Shown piece by piece: positions 33,144-41,465 of a stretch of 64,000 bases of DNA. Made by a program: the position numbers and the translations under genes. Each line of letters begins with the position of its first letter. Position 1 is the first letter of the stretch. The notes below the pieces were generated by a model. The model had not been told where the DNA came from, searched no databases, and saw only the letters and a list, made by a program, of their open reading frames with translations. The DNA is from an uncultured Burkholderiales bacterium (lineage in GTDB: Bacteria > Pseudomonadota > Gammaproteobacteria > Burkholderiales > Burkholderiaceae_C): assembly GCA_903822825.1 (NCBI GenBank), contig CAIJQQ010000050.1, forward strand, positions 1 to 64,000, written 5' to 3'.

Positions 33144-33749
33144 TCAGGCGGGTTTGGCCTTGGGCGCGCGCCCCATCAAATAAAACTCGGGGTTGGGCAT
33201 CATGCCGCTGAAGCTGGCCATGCGGTTACTTAGGCCAAAGAAGGCCGTGATGGCCGCGATGTCCCAGATGTCTTCATCGTTGAAGCCATGCGCGTGCAGC
33301 GCGGCAAAGTCAGCGTCTTCCACCTCGTCGGAGTGCTGGCAAACCTTCATCGCAAAGTCCAGCATGGCCCGCTGGCGCGGGCTGATGTCGGCCTTGCGGT
33401 GGTTGATGGTCACCTGGTCGGCCACCAGCGGTTTCTTTTCGTGAATGCGAAGAATAGCCCCGTGCGCTACCACGCAATACAGGCAGTGGTTGGCCGCGCT
33501 GGTGGTGGTCACGATCATCTCGCGCTCGCCCTTGGTCAGGCCACTCTCGCGCCCCACCGACTCGGGCACCATCAGGGCGTCGTGGTACGCAAAAAAAGCG
33601 CGCCACTCGGCCGGACGGCGGGCAAAGGCCAAAAACACATTGGGCACAAAACCGGCTTTTTCTTGCACCTCCAGCACTTTGGCTTTGATGTCTTCAGGCA
33701 GGTCATTGATGTCGGGGGCGGGGTAGCGTGATGTGGACGGTGTGCTCAT
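33144..33749 (-). CDS. Peroxidase-related enzyme, AhpD-like (CMD fold)
   Basis: A 201-residue alkylhydroperoxidase/carboxymuconolactone-decarboxylase-fold protein of the uncharacterised peroxidase-related group. The redox motif is NHCLYCVVAHGA (CxxC followed by His, as in AhpD). The C-terminal part contains NDEDIWDIAAITAFFGLSNR. AhpD-like proteins reduce peroxides with the CxxC pair. It is divergent from another CMD-fold gene 57 bases away. Confidence 0.9.
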   Translation of the reverse strand: MSTPSTSRYPAPDINDLPEDIKAKVLEVQEKAGFVPNVFLAFARRPAEWRAFFAYHDALMVPESVGRESGLTKGEREMIVTTTSAANHCLYCVVAHGAILRIHEKKPLVADQVTINHRKADISPRQRAMLDFAMKVCQHSDEVEDADFAALHAHGFNDEDIWDIAAITAFFGLSNRMASFSGMMPNPEFYLMGRAPKAKPA

Positions 33750-33806
33750 GGTGTCTCCAAGTTGCGTTGCTTTTGATTATGCTCATGCCACTTCAAGGAG
33801 CCTGTC

Positions 33807-34226
33807 ATGTCCAACACACCTTCACCCATCGAGCAAGCCCGCGACGCCCGCCCCGAAGACGCCGCCTTCCAAGCGGGCCTGACCACCCGCACCCAGGTCA
33901 TGGGCCCCGAGTATGTGGACCGCGCCTTGGGTGCCGCCACCGACTACACCATGCCCATGCAGGAGTTCATCACGGCCAATGCCTGGGGCAACGTCTGGCA
34001 ACGCCCAGGCCTGGACATGAAGACCCGCAGCCTGATCACTGTGGCCATGCTCGCGGCCCAGGGCAAACAGCATGAGCTCAAAGCCCATGTGCGCGGCGCG
34101 CTGAACAACGGCTCCACCCCCGAAGAGCTGCGCGAAGTCATGCTGCACGCCACGGTGTATTGCGGCTTTCCCACAGCCATCGACGCTTTCCGTTCGGTGA
34201 CAGAGGTGGTGCAAGCCCAGGGCTGA
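33807..34226 (+). CDS. Carboxymuconolactone decarboxylase family protein
   Basis: A 139-residue helical CMD-fold protein, most like gamma-carboxymuconolactone decarboxylase (PcaC) of protocatechuate breakdown. Typical are ANAWGNVWQRPGLDMKTRSLITVAM and GSTPEELREVMLHATVYCGFP. It lacks the CxxC pair of AhpD-type members, so a decarboxylase or isomerase role fits better. No other pca genes are nearby, so the pathway is uncertain. Confidence 0.9.
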   Translation: MSNTPSPIEQARDARPEDAAFQAGLTTRTQVMGPEYVDRALGAATDYTMPMQEFITANAWGNVWQRPGLDMKTRSLITVAMLAAQGKQHELKAHVRGALNNGSTPEELREVMLHATVYCGFPTAIDAFRSVTEVVQAQG

Positions 34227-34306
34227 AGCCGAGTAACCAAGGCAACACGCGCGCATTGACGGTGGGCGTTTTTTCACCGATTCTCGGTTGAGGAGACACA
34301 CAACCC

Positions 34307-34978
34307 ATGGAATTTTCAGAACTCATCAAGGCCCGAAAAAGCGTTCGCGGCTACCTGCCCAAACCCGTGCCACGCGAGGTGATCGAAGAGATCATCGAGG
34401 TGGCCAAGTGGTCGCCTTCGTCGATGAACACGCAGCCCTGGCATGTGCATGTGGTTACGGGCGAGCCCTTGGACCGCATTCGCCGGGGCAACACCGAGAA
34501 CATGGTCAAGGGCGTGCCGCCCAAGCGCGACTTCCCGATGAAAGAGGCCTACGACGGGATCCACCGCAAGCGCCAGGTGGACATCGCAATACAGTTGTTT
34601 GACGCCATGGGCATCGCCCGCGACGACAAAGAGCGGCGCACCGATTGGGTCATGCGTGGCTTTCGGCAGTTCGATGCGCCTGTGTCGCTGGTGCTGACCT
34701 ATGACAAATACCTCGAACCTGCGGCCATCAGCCAGTTTGACCTGGGTGCTTTGTCGCACGCGCTCGTGCTGGCCGCGTGGGAGCGTGGCTTGGGCAGCGT
34801 GATCAATGGGCAGGGCATCATGCAGTCGGCCGTGGTGCGTGAGCACGCGGGCATTCCAGATGACCAGAACATCATGATTTGTATCGCCATGGGTTACCCG
34901 GACGAAGACTTTGTGGCCAACAGCGTCAAGTCGGTGCGCGAGGACAAAGCCAATTTTGTGCGTTACGTCGGCTTCTGA
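34307..34978 (+). CDS. Nitroreductase-family FMN protein
   Basis: A 223-residue FMN oxidoreductase. The N-terminal RKSVRGYLPKPVPREVIEEI and the SPSSMNTQPWHVHVVTGEP segment hold FMN and are diagnostic. Near the C-terminus IAMGYPDEDF is also typical. Such enzymes reduce nitro groups or quinones using NAD(P)H. It is transcribed toward the acyl-CoA dehydrogenase 60 bases downstream. Confidence 0.92.
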   Translation: MEFSELIKARKSVRGYLPKPVPREVIEEIIEVAKWSPSSMNTQPWHVHVVTGEPLDRIRRGNTENMVKGVPPKRDFPMKEAYDGIHRKRQVDIAIQLFDAMGIARDDKERRTDWVMRGFRQFDAPVSLVLTYDKYLEPAAISQFDLGALSHALVLAAWERGLGSVINGQGIMQSAVVREHAGIPDDQNIMICIAMGYPDEDFVANSVKSVREDKANFVRYVGF

Positions 34979-35038
34979 TCCCACTTTTGACCCAGGCGCC
35001 ATCAGGCGATGGCGGCCGCCTCTGAGAGCGATGACCCC

Positions 35039-37357
35039 ATGAACTTGAGCAAAGAAGAGCTGGCTTTTCGTGACGAAGTGCGCGCCTTTTTGGCCGCTGA
35101 GCTGACCGATGAGATCCGTTTGGGCGGGCACCGCACCTCGGGCATTTTTTCAGACTACGAGGTCGGCATCCCTTGGCAGCAGATTCTGGCCAAGCGCGGC
35201 TGGGCTGCGCCGCACTGGCCGGTGGAGTGGGGTGGCTGCGGCTGGACGCCCAGGCAGCATGACATTTTTGCCAGCGAGATGTCGGCCGCCGACGCTCCCA
35301 AAGTCTCGCCCCTCGGGCTGGTGATGGCCGCGCCCGTGCTGGTGGCGTTTGGCACACAGGCCCAAAAAGAGCGTTGGCTCCCCGACATCCGCAACGGTGT
35401 GAGTTACTGGTGCCAGGGCTACAGCGAGCCCGGCTCGGGTTCCGACTTGGCCTCGCTGCAATGCCGTGCCCGCCGAGAAGGCAAGGAATGGGTGATCAAT
35501 GGCTCCAAAATCTGGACCACCCACGCCCACCGTGCCACGCACATGTTTTGCCTGGTGCGCACCGACAGCAGCGGCAAGCCCCAGCAAGGCATCAGCTTTT
35601 TGATGTTCGAGTTGAACAACCCCGGCATCCAGATCCGGCCGATCATCAGCATCTCGGGCGACCACGAATTCAACCAGGTCTTTTTTGAGGAGGCCCGCGT
35701 GCCCGCTGACGCGCTGATCGGCGAAGAAAACCAGGGCTGGACGATTGCCAAATTTTTGCTGGAGCACGAACGGGGTGGCTCGTCTGCGCCGTTCTTGCGG
35801 GGCCGTCTGGCCCGTCTGCGCGGGTCGTTGCGCGAGGCGTTTGCATCAGGACACGCAGACTCCGAGCACGAAGACATCGCTTTGACCTTGGCCAACGCGC
35901 AGTGCCGCATCGACGCTTTGCACGCCTGGGAACAACAGGTGCTGACCGCCCGCATTGGCGGCGGCACGCAGCCTTGCTGGATGCCGGCAGCGCCATCCAT
36001 GGGCAAGGTGCTTGCCACCGAGCTCAAACAGCACCTGACCGAGTTGGGCCTGAGCATTGCAGGCCCTTACGGTGCCACCAGCCTCACAGTGGAGGAGGCC
36101 AGCGCCCACGCTCTGCCTGTGCCCGAGGAGTCTGTGTTCGCAACCCGTGCGTATTTGAACGACCGCGCCGCGTCGATTTATGGTGGCACCAACGAAGTCC
36201 AGCGCAACCTGATCGCCCGCCACATTCTGGGGGCCGACGTGGTCGAGTCCGTGTTGCCTACCGACGAAACTCAGGCCATGCTGCTGGCCAGTTTGCAAGG
36301 CTGGCTGCAAGACAAGTTGCCTTTCGACAAACGCGCACAGATGATCGCCACACCTGAAGCGATTGCGCCGCTGTGGCACGGCCTGGCAAATGAGTTGGGC
36401 CTCTTGGGGGCAGCGCTGCCTGAACACCTGGGCGGCATGGGCGGTGGATTGCCCGAGCAGCTGCTGATTTGCCAGGCCCTGGGTGGGGCTTTGGTGGCCG
36501 AGCCCTACAGCAGCTCGGCCGTCTTGGGTGCCAACTTGCTGCAGGCGCTGGGTGACCCGGCGTTTGACGGTTTGCTGCAAGGCCTGGCCGAGGGCCAAGT
36601 GCGCTTGGCCGTGGCGGCCTTGGAGCCAGCAGGGCGCACGGACTTGAGCCGGGTGCAGACCCGTTTGCACAACGCGAACGGCCCCTTGCGCATCAGCGGG
36701 CGCAAAGCTTTGGTGCGCGGCGCAACCGGTGCCACACACTGGCTGGTCAGTGCAAAAGACGATGCAGGCCAGCTGCGCATCTGCCTGATCGACCCTGCCG
36801 CCAGCGGTGTGCAGCGGCGTGAAGTTCGCCTGATCGACGGCGCCTGGGCGGCAGAGCTGGCGTTTGACCAAACGCCCGTGCAAGCCCTCATCGGCCAAGG
36901 CGATGCACAGGCCGCGCTCTCGCAAGCCTGGGACACGGCCACTTTGGCCGCAGGTGCCGAGGCCGTGGGCGTGATGCAGGCCCTGATGCGCGACACGCTC
37001 AACTACACCAGCCAGCGCAAACAGTTTGGTCAGCCCCTGGCAGCCTTTCAGGCTTTGCAACACCGCATGGCCGACATGTACCTGGCGCTGGTGCAAGCTG
37101 CGGCAGCGGTGGGTGCTTGTGCCGATGTGGCGGGCGACAGCCCTGAGCGCCGCGCCGAGCGGGTGTCATCGGCCCATGTGACGGTGCTGCGTGCGGCGCG
37201 TTTGGTGGGGCAGGGCGCGGTGCAGTTGCACGGCGGCATGGGCATGACCGACGAGCTGGCCGTGGGCCATGGCTTCAAGCGGCTGACGGTGATCGAGCAG
37301 CAGCTTGGCGGGGTGGCGCAGCACTTGCGGCGGGTGGCGGGTTTGACCGGGGCCTGA
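35039..37357 (+). CDS. Fused double acyl-CoA dehydrogenase
   Basis: A 772-residue protein with two acyl-CoA dehydrogenase units in one chain, about twice the usual length. Unit one (about 1-400) has YSEPGSGSDLASLQ, a TTHAHRATHMFCLVRT strand and IYGGTNEVQRNLIARHILG. Unit two (about 420-770) has GLLGAALPEHLGGMGGG and ends with LHGGMGMTDELAVGHGFKRL. The first unit has IYGGT where many members have the catalytic Glu in YEGT, so the base must lie elsewhere. Fused or paired ACADs are known in steroid side-chain degradation (FadE34-like). ATG 35009 is an alternative start. Confidence 0.92.
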   Translation: MNLSKEELAFRDEVRAFLAAELTDEIRLGGHRTSGIFSDYEVGIPWQQILAKRGWAAPHWPVEWGGCGWTPRQHDIFASEMSAADAPKVSPLGLVMAAPVLVAFGTQAQKERWLPDIRNGVSYWCQGYSEPGSGSDLASLQCRARREGKEWVINGSKIWTTHAHRATHMFCLVRTDSSGKPQQGISFLMFELNNPGIQIRPIISISGDHEFNQVFFEEARVPADALIGEENQGWTIAKFLLEHERGGSSAPFLRGRLARLRGSLREAFASGHADSEHEDIALTLANAQCRIDALHAWEQQVLTARIGGGTQPCWMPAAPSMGKVLATELKQHLTELGLSIAGPYGATSLTVEEASAHALPVPEESVFATRAYLNDRAASIYGGTNEVQRNLIARHILGADVVESVLPTDETQAMLLASLQGWLQDKLPFDKRAQMIATPEAIAPLWHGLANELGLLGAALPEHLGGMGGGLPEQLLICQALGGALVAEPYSSSAVLGANLLQALGDPAFDGLLQGLAEGQVRLAVAALEPAGRTDLSRVQTRLHNANGPLRISGRKALVRGATGATHWLVSAKDDAGQLRICLIDPAASGVQRREVRLIDGAWAAELAFDQTPVQALIGQGDAQAALSQAWDTATLAAGAEAVGVMQALMRDTLNYTSQRKQFGQPLAAFQALQHRMADMYLALVQAAAAVGACADVAGDSPERRAERVSSAHVTVLRAARLVGQGAVQLHGGMGMTDELAVGHGFKRLTVIEQQLGGVAQHLRRVAGLTGA

Positions 37358-37368
37358 GCTTTGAATGT

Positions 37369-37947
37369 TCACCCCCGCATGAGCTTCTGAATCAAATCCG
37401 CCGCCCCCGAGGCCTGGTATTTGCGCATCAGTTTGACACGGTAAATTTCCACCGTGCGGTGGCTGATGCCCAGAGCTTTGCCAATCTCTTTGCTGGTCAG
37501 GCCGTCCATCAGGTGGGCGGCGACTTCGCGTTCGCGGGCGGTGAGTTCTGCTTTGACGGGTTTGCGGGCTGAGAGGTCTTCAAAGGTCCAGATGCCGGCT
37601 TCGTGCGGATATTCGCGGTTCAGGGCCCGTCCGGTCACATGGCACCAAAAAGTCTCGCCTTTGAAACGGCCGTCCACCCGCTTCATCACGCGGTCGTCGG
37701 CGTACACGCCCTTGGCGTTCAAGATGGGGGTGATGCGCTGGCCGGTGCGCTCGTACTCGTCGGCGCTGGGGTAGAGCAGCTGAAAGGTCTGACCGATCAG
37801 CTGTTCGCGGGGGACGCCAAACATCTCGCACACGCGTTCGTTGCAGTCGACGATGGTGCGGTTGCGCGAGAGCACCATGCCGATGGGGGCCAGGTCAAAT
37901 GCGAGGCGGTAATCGATGTCGTTGGCAGTGGTGGAGGTATTGGGCAT
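37369..37947 (-). CDS. PAS-LuxR-type transcriptional regulator
   Basis: A 192-residue regulator. A PAS domain (about 10-120; LAFDLAPIGMVLSRNRTIVDCNERVCEMFG) probably senses a small ligand or redox state. A LuxR/FixJ helix-turn-helix follows (about 130-190; LTAREREVAAHLMDGLTSKEIGKAL, then SHRTVEIYRVKLMRKY). There is no receiver domain, so it does not need phosphorylation by a histidine kinase. It is divergent from the CoA-transferase genes, with a palindrome between them. Confidence 0.92.
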   Translation of the reverse strand: MPNTSTTANDIDYRLAFDLAPIGMVLSRNRTIVDCNERVCEMFGVPREQLIGQTFQLLYPSADEYERTGQRITPILNAKGVYADDRVMKRVDGRFKGETFWCHVTGRALNREYPHEAGIWTFEDLSARKPVKAELTAREREVAAHLMDGLTSKEIGKALGISHRTVEIYRVKLMRKYQASGAADLIQKLMRG

Positions 37948-37969
37948 CAGGGCACACCATTACGAAAAA

Positions 37970-37989
37970 CTACGTACTTGAATACGTAG
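37970..37989. promoter_or_regulatory. Palindromic operator between luxR-type and CoA-transferase genes
   Basis: Perfect inverted repeat CTACGTA - six bases - TACGTAG, with an extra TACG upstream and CGTAG downstream. The spacing suits a dimeric HTH protein. It sits 36 bases before the CoA-transferase ATG and 23 bases before the regulator start, so the PAS-LuxR protein is the likely binder. Confidence 0.65.
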
Positions 37990-38024
37990 TATCGTAGCGC
38001 TTTCATCCTCTACCGGAGACTGGT

Positions 38025-38732
38025 GTGAACAAGATTTTTCCTTCCGCAGCCGAGGCCTTGAAGGGCATCGTGGCTGACGGGCAACTCATTGGCGTGGGCG
38101 GTTTTGGCCTGTGCGGCATCCCTGAAGCCCTGATTGCAGCGCTCAAGGACAGTGGCGTGCAGAACCTGACCGCGATTTCCAACAACGCGGGCGTGGACGA
38201 CTTTGGTCTGGGCATCTTGCTGCAGACCCGCCAGATCAAGAAGATGATCTCTTCTTATGTGGGCGAGAACAAAGAGTTCGAGCGCCAGTACCTGGCAGGC
38301 GAACTTGCTCTGGAATTCACACCCCAAGGCACGCTGGCCGAGAAGCTGCGTGCGGGCGGCGCGGGCATCCCGGCCTTCTTCACCAAGACCGGTGTGGGCA
38401 CCTTGGTGGCCGAAGGCAAAGAGTTGCGCGAGTTCGATGGCGAGACCTATGTGATGGAGCGCGCTTTGGTGCCCGACGTGTCGCTGGTCAAGGCGCACCG
38501 CGCTGACAAGTCCGGCAACCTGCAGTTCCGCTACACCTCGCGCAACTTCAACCCCGCAGTGGCCATGGCGGGCAAGATCTGCGTGGTCGAGGTCGAGGAG
38601 ATCGTCGAGACTGGCGAGATGCACCCCGACAGCGTGCACCTGCCGGGCATTTATGTGCACCGCATCGTGCTGAACAAGCACCCTGAAAAGCGCATTGAAA
38701 AGCGCACCATCACTGAAAAGGCGGGAGTTTGA
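38025..38732 (+). CDS. 3-oxoacid CoA-transferase, subunit A
   Basis: A 235-residue alpha subunit of a family I CoA-transferase (succinyl-CoA:3-ketoacid type, ScoA/AtoD-like). The glycine-rich [16 protein letters not shown] segment and the [16 protein letters not shown] stretch are characteristic. With subunit B it moves CoA between succinyl-CoA and an acetoacetate-like acid. Its stop is one base before subunit B's ATG. Confidence 0.94.
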   Translation: MNKIFPSAAEALKGIVADGQLIGVGGFGLCGIPEALIAALKDSGVQNLTAISNNAGVDDFGLGILLQTRQIKKMISSYVGENKEFERQYLAGELALEFTPQGTLAEKLRAGGAGIPAFFTKTGVGTLVAEGKELREFDGETYVMERALVPDVSLVKAHRADKSGNLQFRYTSRNFNPAVAMAGKICVVEVEEIVETGEMHPDSVHLPGIYVHRIVLNKHPEKRIEKRTITEKAGV

Positions 38733-38733
38733 T

Positions 38734-39375
38734 ATGAGCTGGAGTCAAGACCAAATGGCCGCCCGCGCGGCCCACGAACTGGAAGACGGTTTCTATGTGA
38801 ACCTGGGCATCGGCATCCCCACGCTGGTGGCCAACTTTGTGCCTGCTGACAAGGAAGTCTGGCTGCAAAGCGAGAACGGCATGCTGGGCATTGGCCCGTT
38901 CCCGAACGAAGACGAGGTCGATGCCGACCTGATCAACGCAGGCAAGCAGACGGTGACGACCATCAAGGGCTCGTCGATTTTTGGCAGCGAGCAGTCGTTC
39001 GCCATGATCCGTGGCGGCAAGATCAACCTGTCGATCTTGGGCGCCATGCAGGTCAGCGAAAAGGGCGATCTGGCCAATTGGATGATTCCCGGCAAGATGG
39101 TCAAGGGCATGGGCGGCGCGATGGATTTGGTCGCTGGCGTCAAGCGCGTGATCATCTTGATGGAACATGTCGCCAAGAAAAAAGACGGCACTGAAGACAT
39201 GAAGATTTTGCCCATCTGCACCTTGCCCCTGACGGGCGTGGGTGTGGTGGACCGCATCATCACCGACCTGGCCGTGATGGACGTGACCGAGGCAGGCCTG
39301 AAAGTGGTTGAACTGGCTCCGGGCGTGACGCCTGAGGCGCTGCAGGCCAAGACGGGTGTGAAGCTGATTTTTTGA
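38734..39375 (+). CDS. 3-oxoacid CoA-transferase, subunit B
   Basis: A 213-residue beta subunit. The catalytic Glu that forms the enzyme-CoA thioester is in [39 protein letters not shown] and [12 protein letters not shown] are conserved in ScoB/AtoA. A GGGAG ribosome site lies at the end of subunit A. No clear terminator follows; the 278 bp to the HiPIP gene hold only the HiPIP terminator. Confidence 0.94.
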   Translation: MSWSQDQMAARAAHELEDGFYVNLGIGIPTLVANFVPADKEVWLQSENGMLGIGPFPNEDEVDADLINAGKQTVTTIKGSSIFGSEQSFAMIRGGKINLSILGAMQVSEKGDLANWMIPGKMVKGMGGAMDLVAGVKRVIILMEHVAKKKDGTEDMKILPICTLPLTGVGVVDRIITDLAVMDVTEAGLKVVELAPGVTPEALQAKTGVKLIF

Positions 39376-39586
39376 TGCCGCAGTTGGCGCAATCTTCAGT
39401 CGCTTTTGCGCTGGCAACACTCCCTTGTCGCACCTTCAGGGCTGAATTCTGGGCTGGAGAGATGCTGGAAATACGAGAATCGAACGATGTAGATGAGAAC
39501 GCCTCACTGCAAGCGTTTCCAAAGCGCAAGCCTTGACCCTTGCAAGCAGGCCATCGTGTCCGAAACTTCCCGCACGTGAGCGTTTC

Positions 39587-39621
39587 AAAAAGGTGCGCTC
39601 GATGCGTCGCATCGAGCGCAC
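39587..39621 (-). terminator. Intrinsic terminator after HiPIP gene
   Basis: Arms of fourteen bases around one central base (39593-39606 and 39608-39621; GTGCGCTCGATGCG and its complement) form a near-perfect hairpin. On the minus strand it is followed by CCTTTTTG. It lies 32 bases after the HiPIP stop. I see no gene in the rest of 39376-39586. Confidence 0.88.
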
Positions 39622-39653
39622 AGCGCCAACTTGTGTTGGCTCAAGGCTTGGGA

Positions 39654-39974
39654 TCAGCCTTTTTTGGCGTAAGCGCTGCACCAGCCCTTGCCCGCCACTT
39701 GCTTGCCGGCAAACAAGGGGCAGCCACCTGCGGCGGAGCCTGCGGCACCTTGGTAGAGGGCGCAATTGCTGCATGCTTGACCTGCAGCGTATTTGGCTTG
39801 TTTGGCTTTGTCGACTTTGCTGGCATCGGCCTTGTAGCCAAGTGCCGCCGCTTGTGCGTCGGTTTCAGCAACCATGCTTTGCGCCTGCGCGTTGGCTGCG
39901 AGCAAAGTGGCGGCAGAAGCCATGGCGGTTTGCATCATGAAGACGCGGCGTGTGGTTGAAAATTTTGCAGTCAT
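39654..39974 (-). CDS. High-potential iron-sulfur protein
   Basis: A 106-residue HiPIP precursor. A Tat-like leader (TTRRVFMMQTAMASAATLLAANAQA) is followed by a mature domain of about 75 residues. Four Cys hold the 4Fe-4S cubane: QACSNC (CxxC), GGC and GWC, with thirteen residues between the later ones. HiPIPs are soluble periplasmic electron carriers between the bc1 complex and terminal or photosynthetic acceptors. A GAGGAA ribosome site precedes ATG 39974. It follows an unknown exported protein and an Rrf2 regulator on the same strand. Confidence 0.95.
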   Translation of the reverse strand: MTAKFSTTRRVFMMQTAMASAATLLAANAQAQSMVAETDAQAAALGYKADASKVDKAKQAKYAAGQACSNCALYQGAAGSAAGGCPLFAGKQVAGKGWCSAYAKKG

Positions 39975-40010
39975 GGTTTTTCCTCAGGTTAAAAAAAGAG
40001 TGCTTCAGGG

Positions 40011-40544
40011 TCAATCAAACAAAGCGGGTGTGGGATCGAAGCAAGCCCACAAGTCGGAAGGCACTTGGGGTGCGCGCTGTTGCAGGTAGCGCCTGATCCA
40101 TGGGCCAGAGACCCAAGGTTGTGTGGATCCGCTCCAAATCAAATGGTGGTGAATGGGCATTCCGCTTGCATTTTTCTCCAGGACAATCACGGCCGGCTCA
40201 AGCGCAAGAAATTCAACTTCAGCCAAAATCCATGGCCCAGAGGATAGCAGTTGTAGCAATTGCATGCGCCGAGAATCCGGCGGGCTGTACTCGCTGATCG
40301 CTTGCTTCATTGCCATGGCCGTTGGGTTGCTGGGCATGTCGCCAAGTTGGATGTGGGCAACGCCATCACAACGGCGTGTGGCTCGGTTCAAAGCAGCGCT
40401 CAGGTGCCCGCGCACATCCACGGCAACACCGTCCACCCTTAGTAAATAGCTGTCGTCATGTTGTTCCCAATCCAAATGGCTGGCGACCACTCCCAGTGCG
40501 GTCATCACCAGAAGGCTGAGGGCAACGTGCTTCTTCATCGCCAT
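40011..40544 (-). CDS. Unknown exported or membrane-anchored protein
   Basis: A 177-residue protein with one N-terminal hydrophobic stretch (about 4-22, after MAMKK), either signal peptide or anchor. The rest is soluble with no recognised domain. It has two Cys (about 52 and 168), a HHHLIW segment and several Trp. I do not recognise the family. It lies 37 bases after the Rrf2 stop and 36 bases before the HiPIP start, so the three probably form one operon. A role in HiPIP maturation or electron transfer is only a guess from position. Confidence 0.6.
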   Translation of the reverse strand: MAMKKHVALSLLVMTALGVVASHLDWEQHDDSYLLRVDGVAVDVRGHLSAALNRATRRCDGVAHIQLGDMPSNPTAMAMKQAISEYSPPDSRRMQLLQLLSSGPWILAEVEFLALEPAVIVLEKNASGMPIHHHLIWSGSTQPWVSGPWIRRYLQQRAPQVPSDLWACFDPTPALFD

Positions 40545-40581
40545 CGTTGAGGTCAGTCCTGTGTCAAGTCTGTTGGCCGAA

Positions 40582-41085
40582 TCAGTGCATGTGCAATTGA
40601 AAGACCGAATTGGGCGCTTTGGGCAGCCAAGCCGGCGCCATGGGTTTGAACTTGAAACGGTTCGAGGCGCCCGCCTTGATGACGCCGTGAAACTCATCTG
40701 GCAAAGTATCTGTGCTGGCTTTGGCAAAACTCGCCAAGGTGTATTCACGGAAAGTCGCTTCCACCACCTGCTGCAAGCCTTGTTCAAACGTCGTCAAGCC
40801 CCCTGCAGAGCCCGTTTGGTCGGTCTCCGTTTCGGTTTCAAAGATTTTTGCAATGTCCCACATGGACACCTGATCTGCTGCCCCCAAAATTTTGTAGCCC
40901 CCACCGGGACCCCGAAACGAGCAAACAATGTCGTGGCTTTTGAGTTGCTTCAAAATCAGTTCCAAATAGGACACCGACAGACCCAACTGTCGGGAGAGTT
41001 GGCTTGTGGAGCAACTGATCTGGTGTTGCAACCGCGCGATGCACACGCAGACATTGATCGCCGTGAAAGTTTGTTTGTTCAGCAT
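40582..41085 (-). CDS. Rrf2-family transcriptional regulator
   Basis: A 167-residue Rrf2-type regulator. The winged helix is seen in STSQLSRQLGLSVSYLELIL, with the wing FRGPGGGYKILG and SMWDIAKIFE after it. The three Cys that bind a cluster in IscR/NsrR (near residues 92-106) are absent; Cys occur only at 13, 15, 25 and 55. So it is either clusterless or uses an unusual site. ATG 41085 gives the family-like MLNKQTFTAINVCV. The AT-rich region upstream carries a 12-bp-arm palindrome. Confidence 0.88.
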   Translation of the reverse strand: MLNKQTFTAINVCVCIARLQHQISCSTSQLSRQLGLSVSYLELILKQLKSHDIVCSFRGPGGGYKILGAADQVSMWDIAKIFETETETDQTGSAGGLTTFEQGLQQVVEATFREYTLASFAKASTDTLPDEFHGVIKAGASNRFKFKPMAPAWLPKAPNSVFQLHMH

Positions 41086-41282
41086 GTTCAATCCTTGCAG
41101 GTCGGCGCTTTGTAAAAATCCGGGTTCTTCTGATGGGGTTCGACAGTTCAAATGGCCATTGGGTTTCACTGTCAGTGCAGCAGTCAAAATCTATATGCCC
41201 CAGCCTATTTTGCTTCCAATAGCTACGCAAAATAAAAAATCAAATGAAGTTTTTAAAATTTTTACACATAAATCTGTTCAAA

Positions 41283-41312
41283 TTCTATGCAAAATGAATT
41301 TTTTGCATAGAA
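41283..41312. promoter_or_regulatory. Long palindrome in AT-rich region upstream of Rrf2 gene
   Basis: Perfect twelve-base arms (TTCTATGCAAAA and its complement) separated by six bases. A half-site-like copy CTACGCAAAATAA lies at 41223-41235. The region 41188-41345 is far more AT-rich than its surroundings and holds no gene that I can see. It sits about 200 bases upstream of the Rrf2 start, so it may be a regulator site for the Rrf2-HiPIP operon. The rest of the gap to 41465 shows nothing clear. Confidence 0.6.
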
Positions 41313-41465
41313 CACTTCTTTTTCTATGAGGATTTATAAAACTGGCCAGAATTTTGCAGTTTGTGTTGTTTGAGGGCGCTGTTCAGACCTGCACTCAGGC
41401 TGGCAGGAGGGTCAAGGCTTTCTTGGCGATTTGTGCACGGCGGCTTGCACAAGCAGTGTGCCGTT

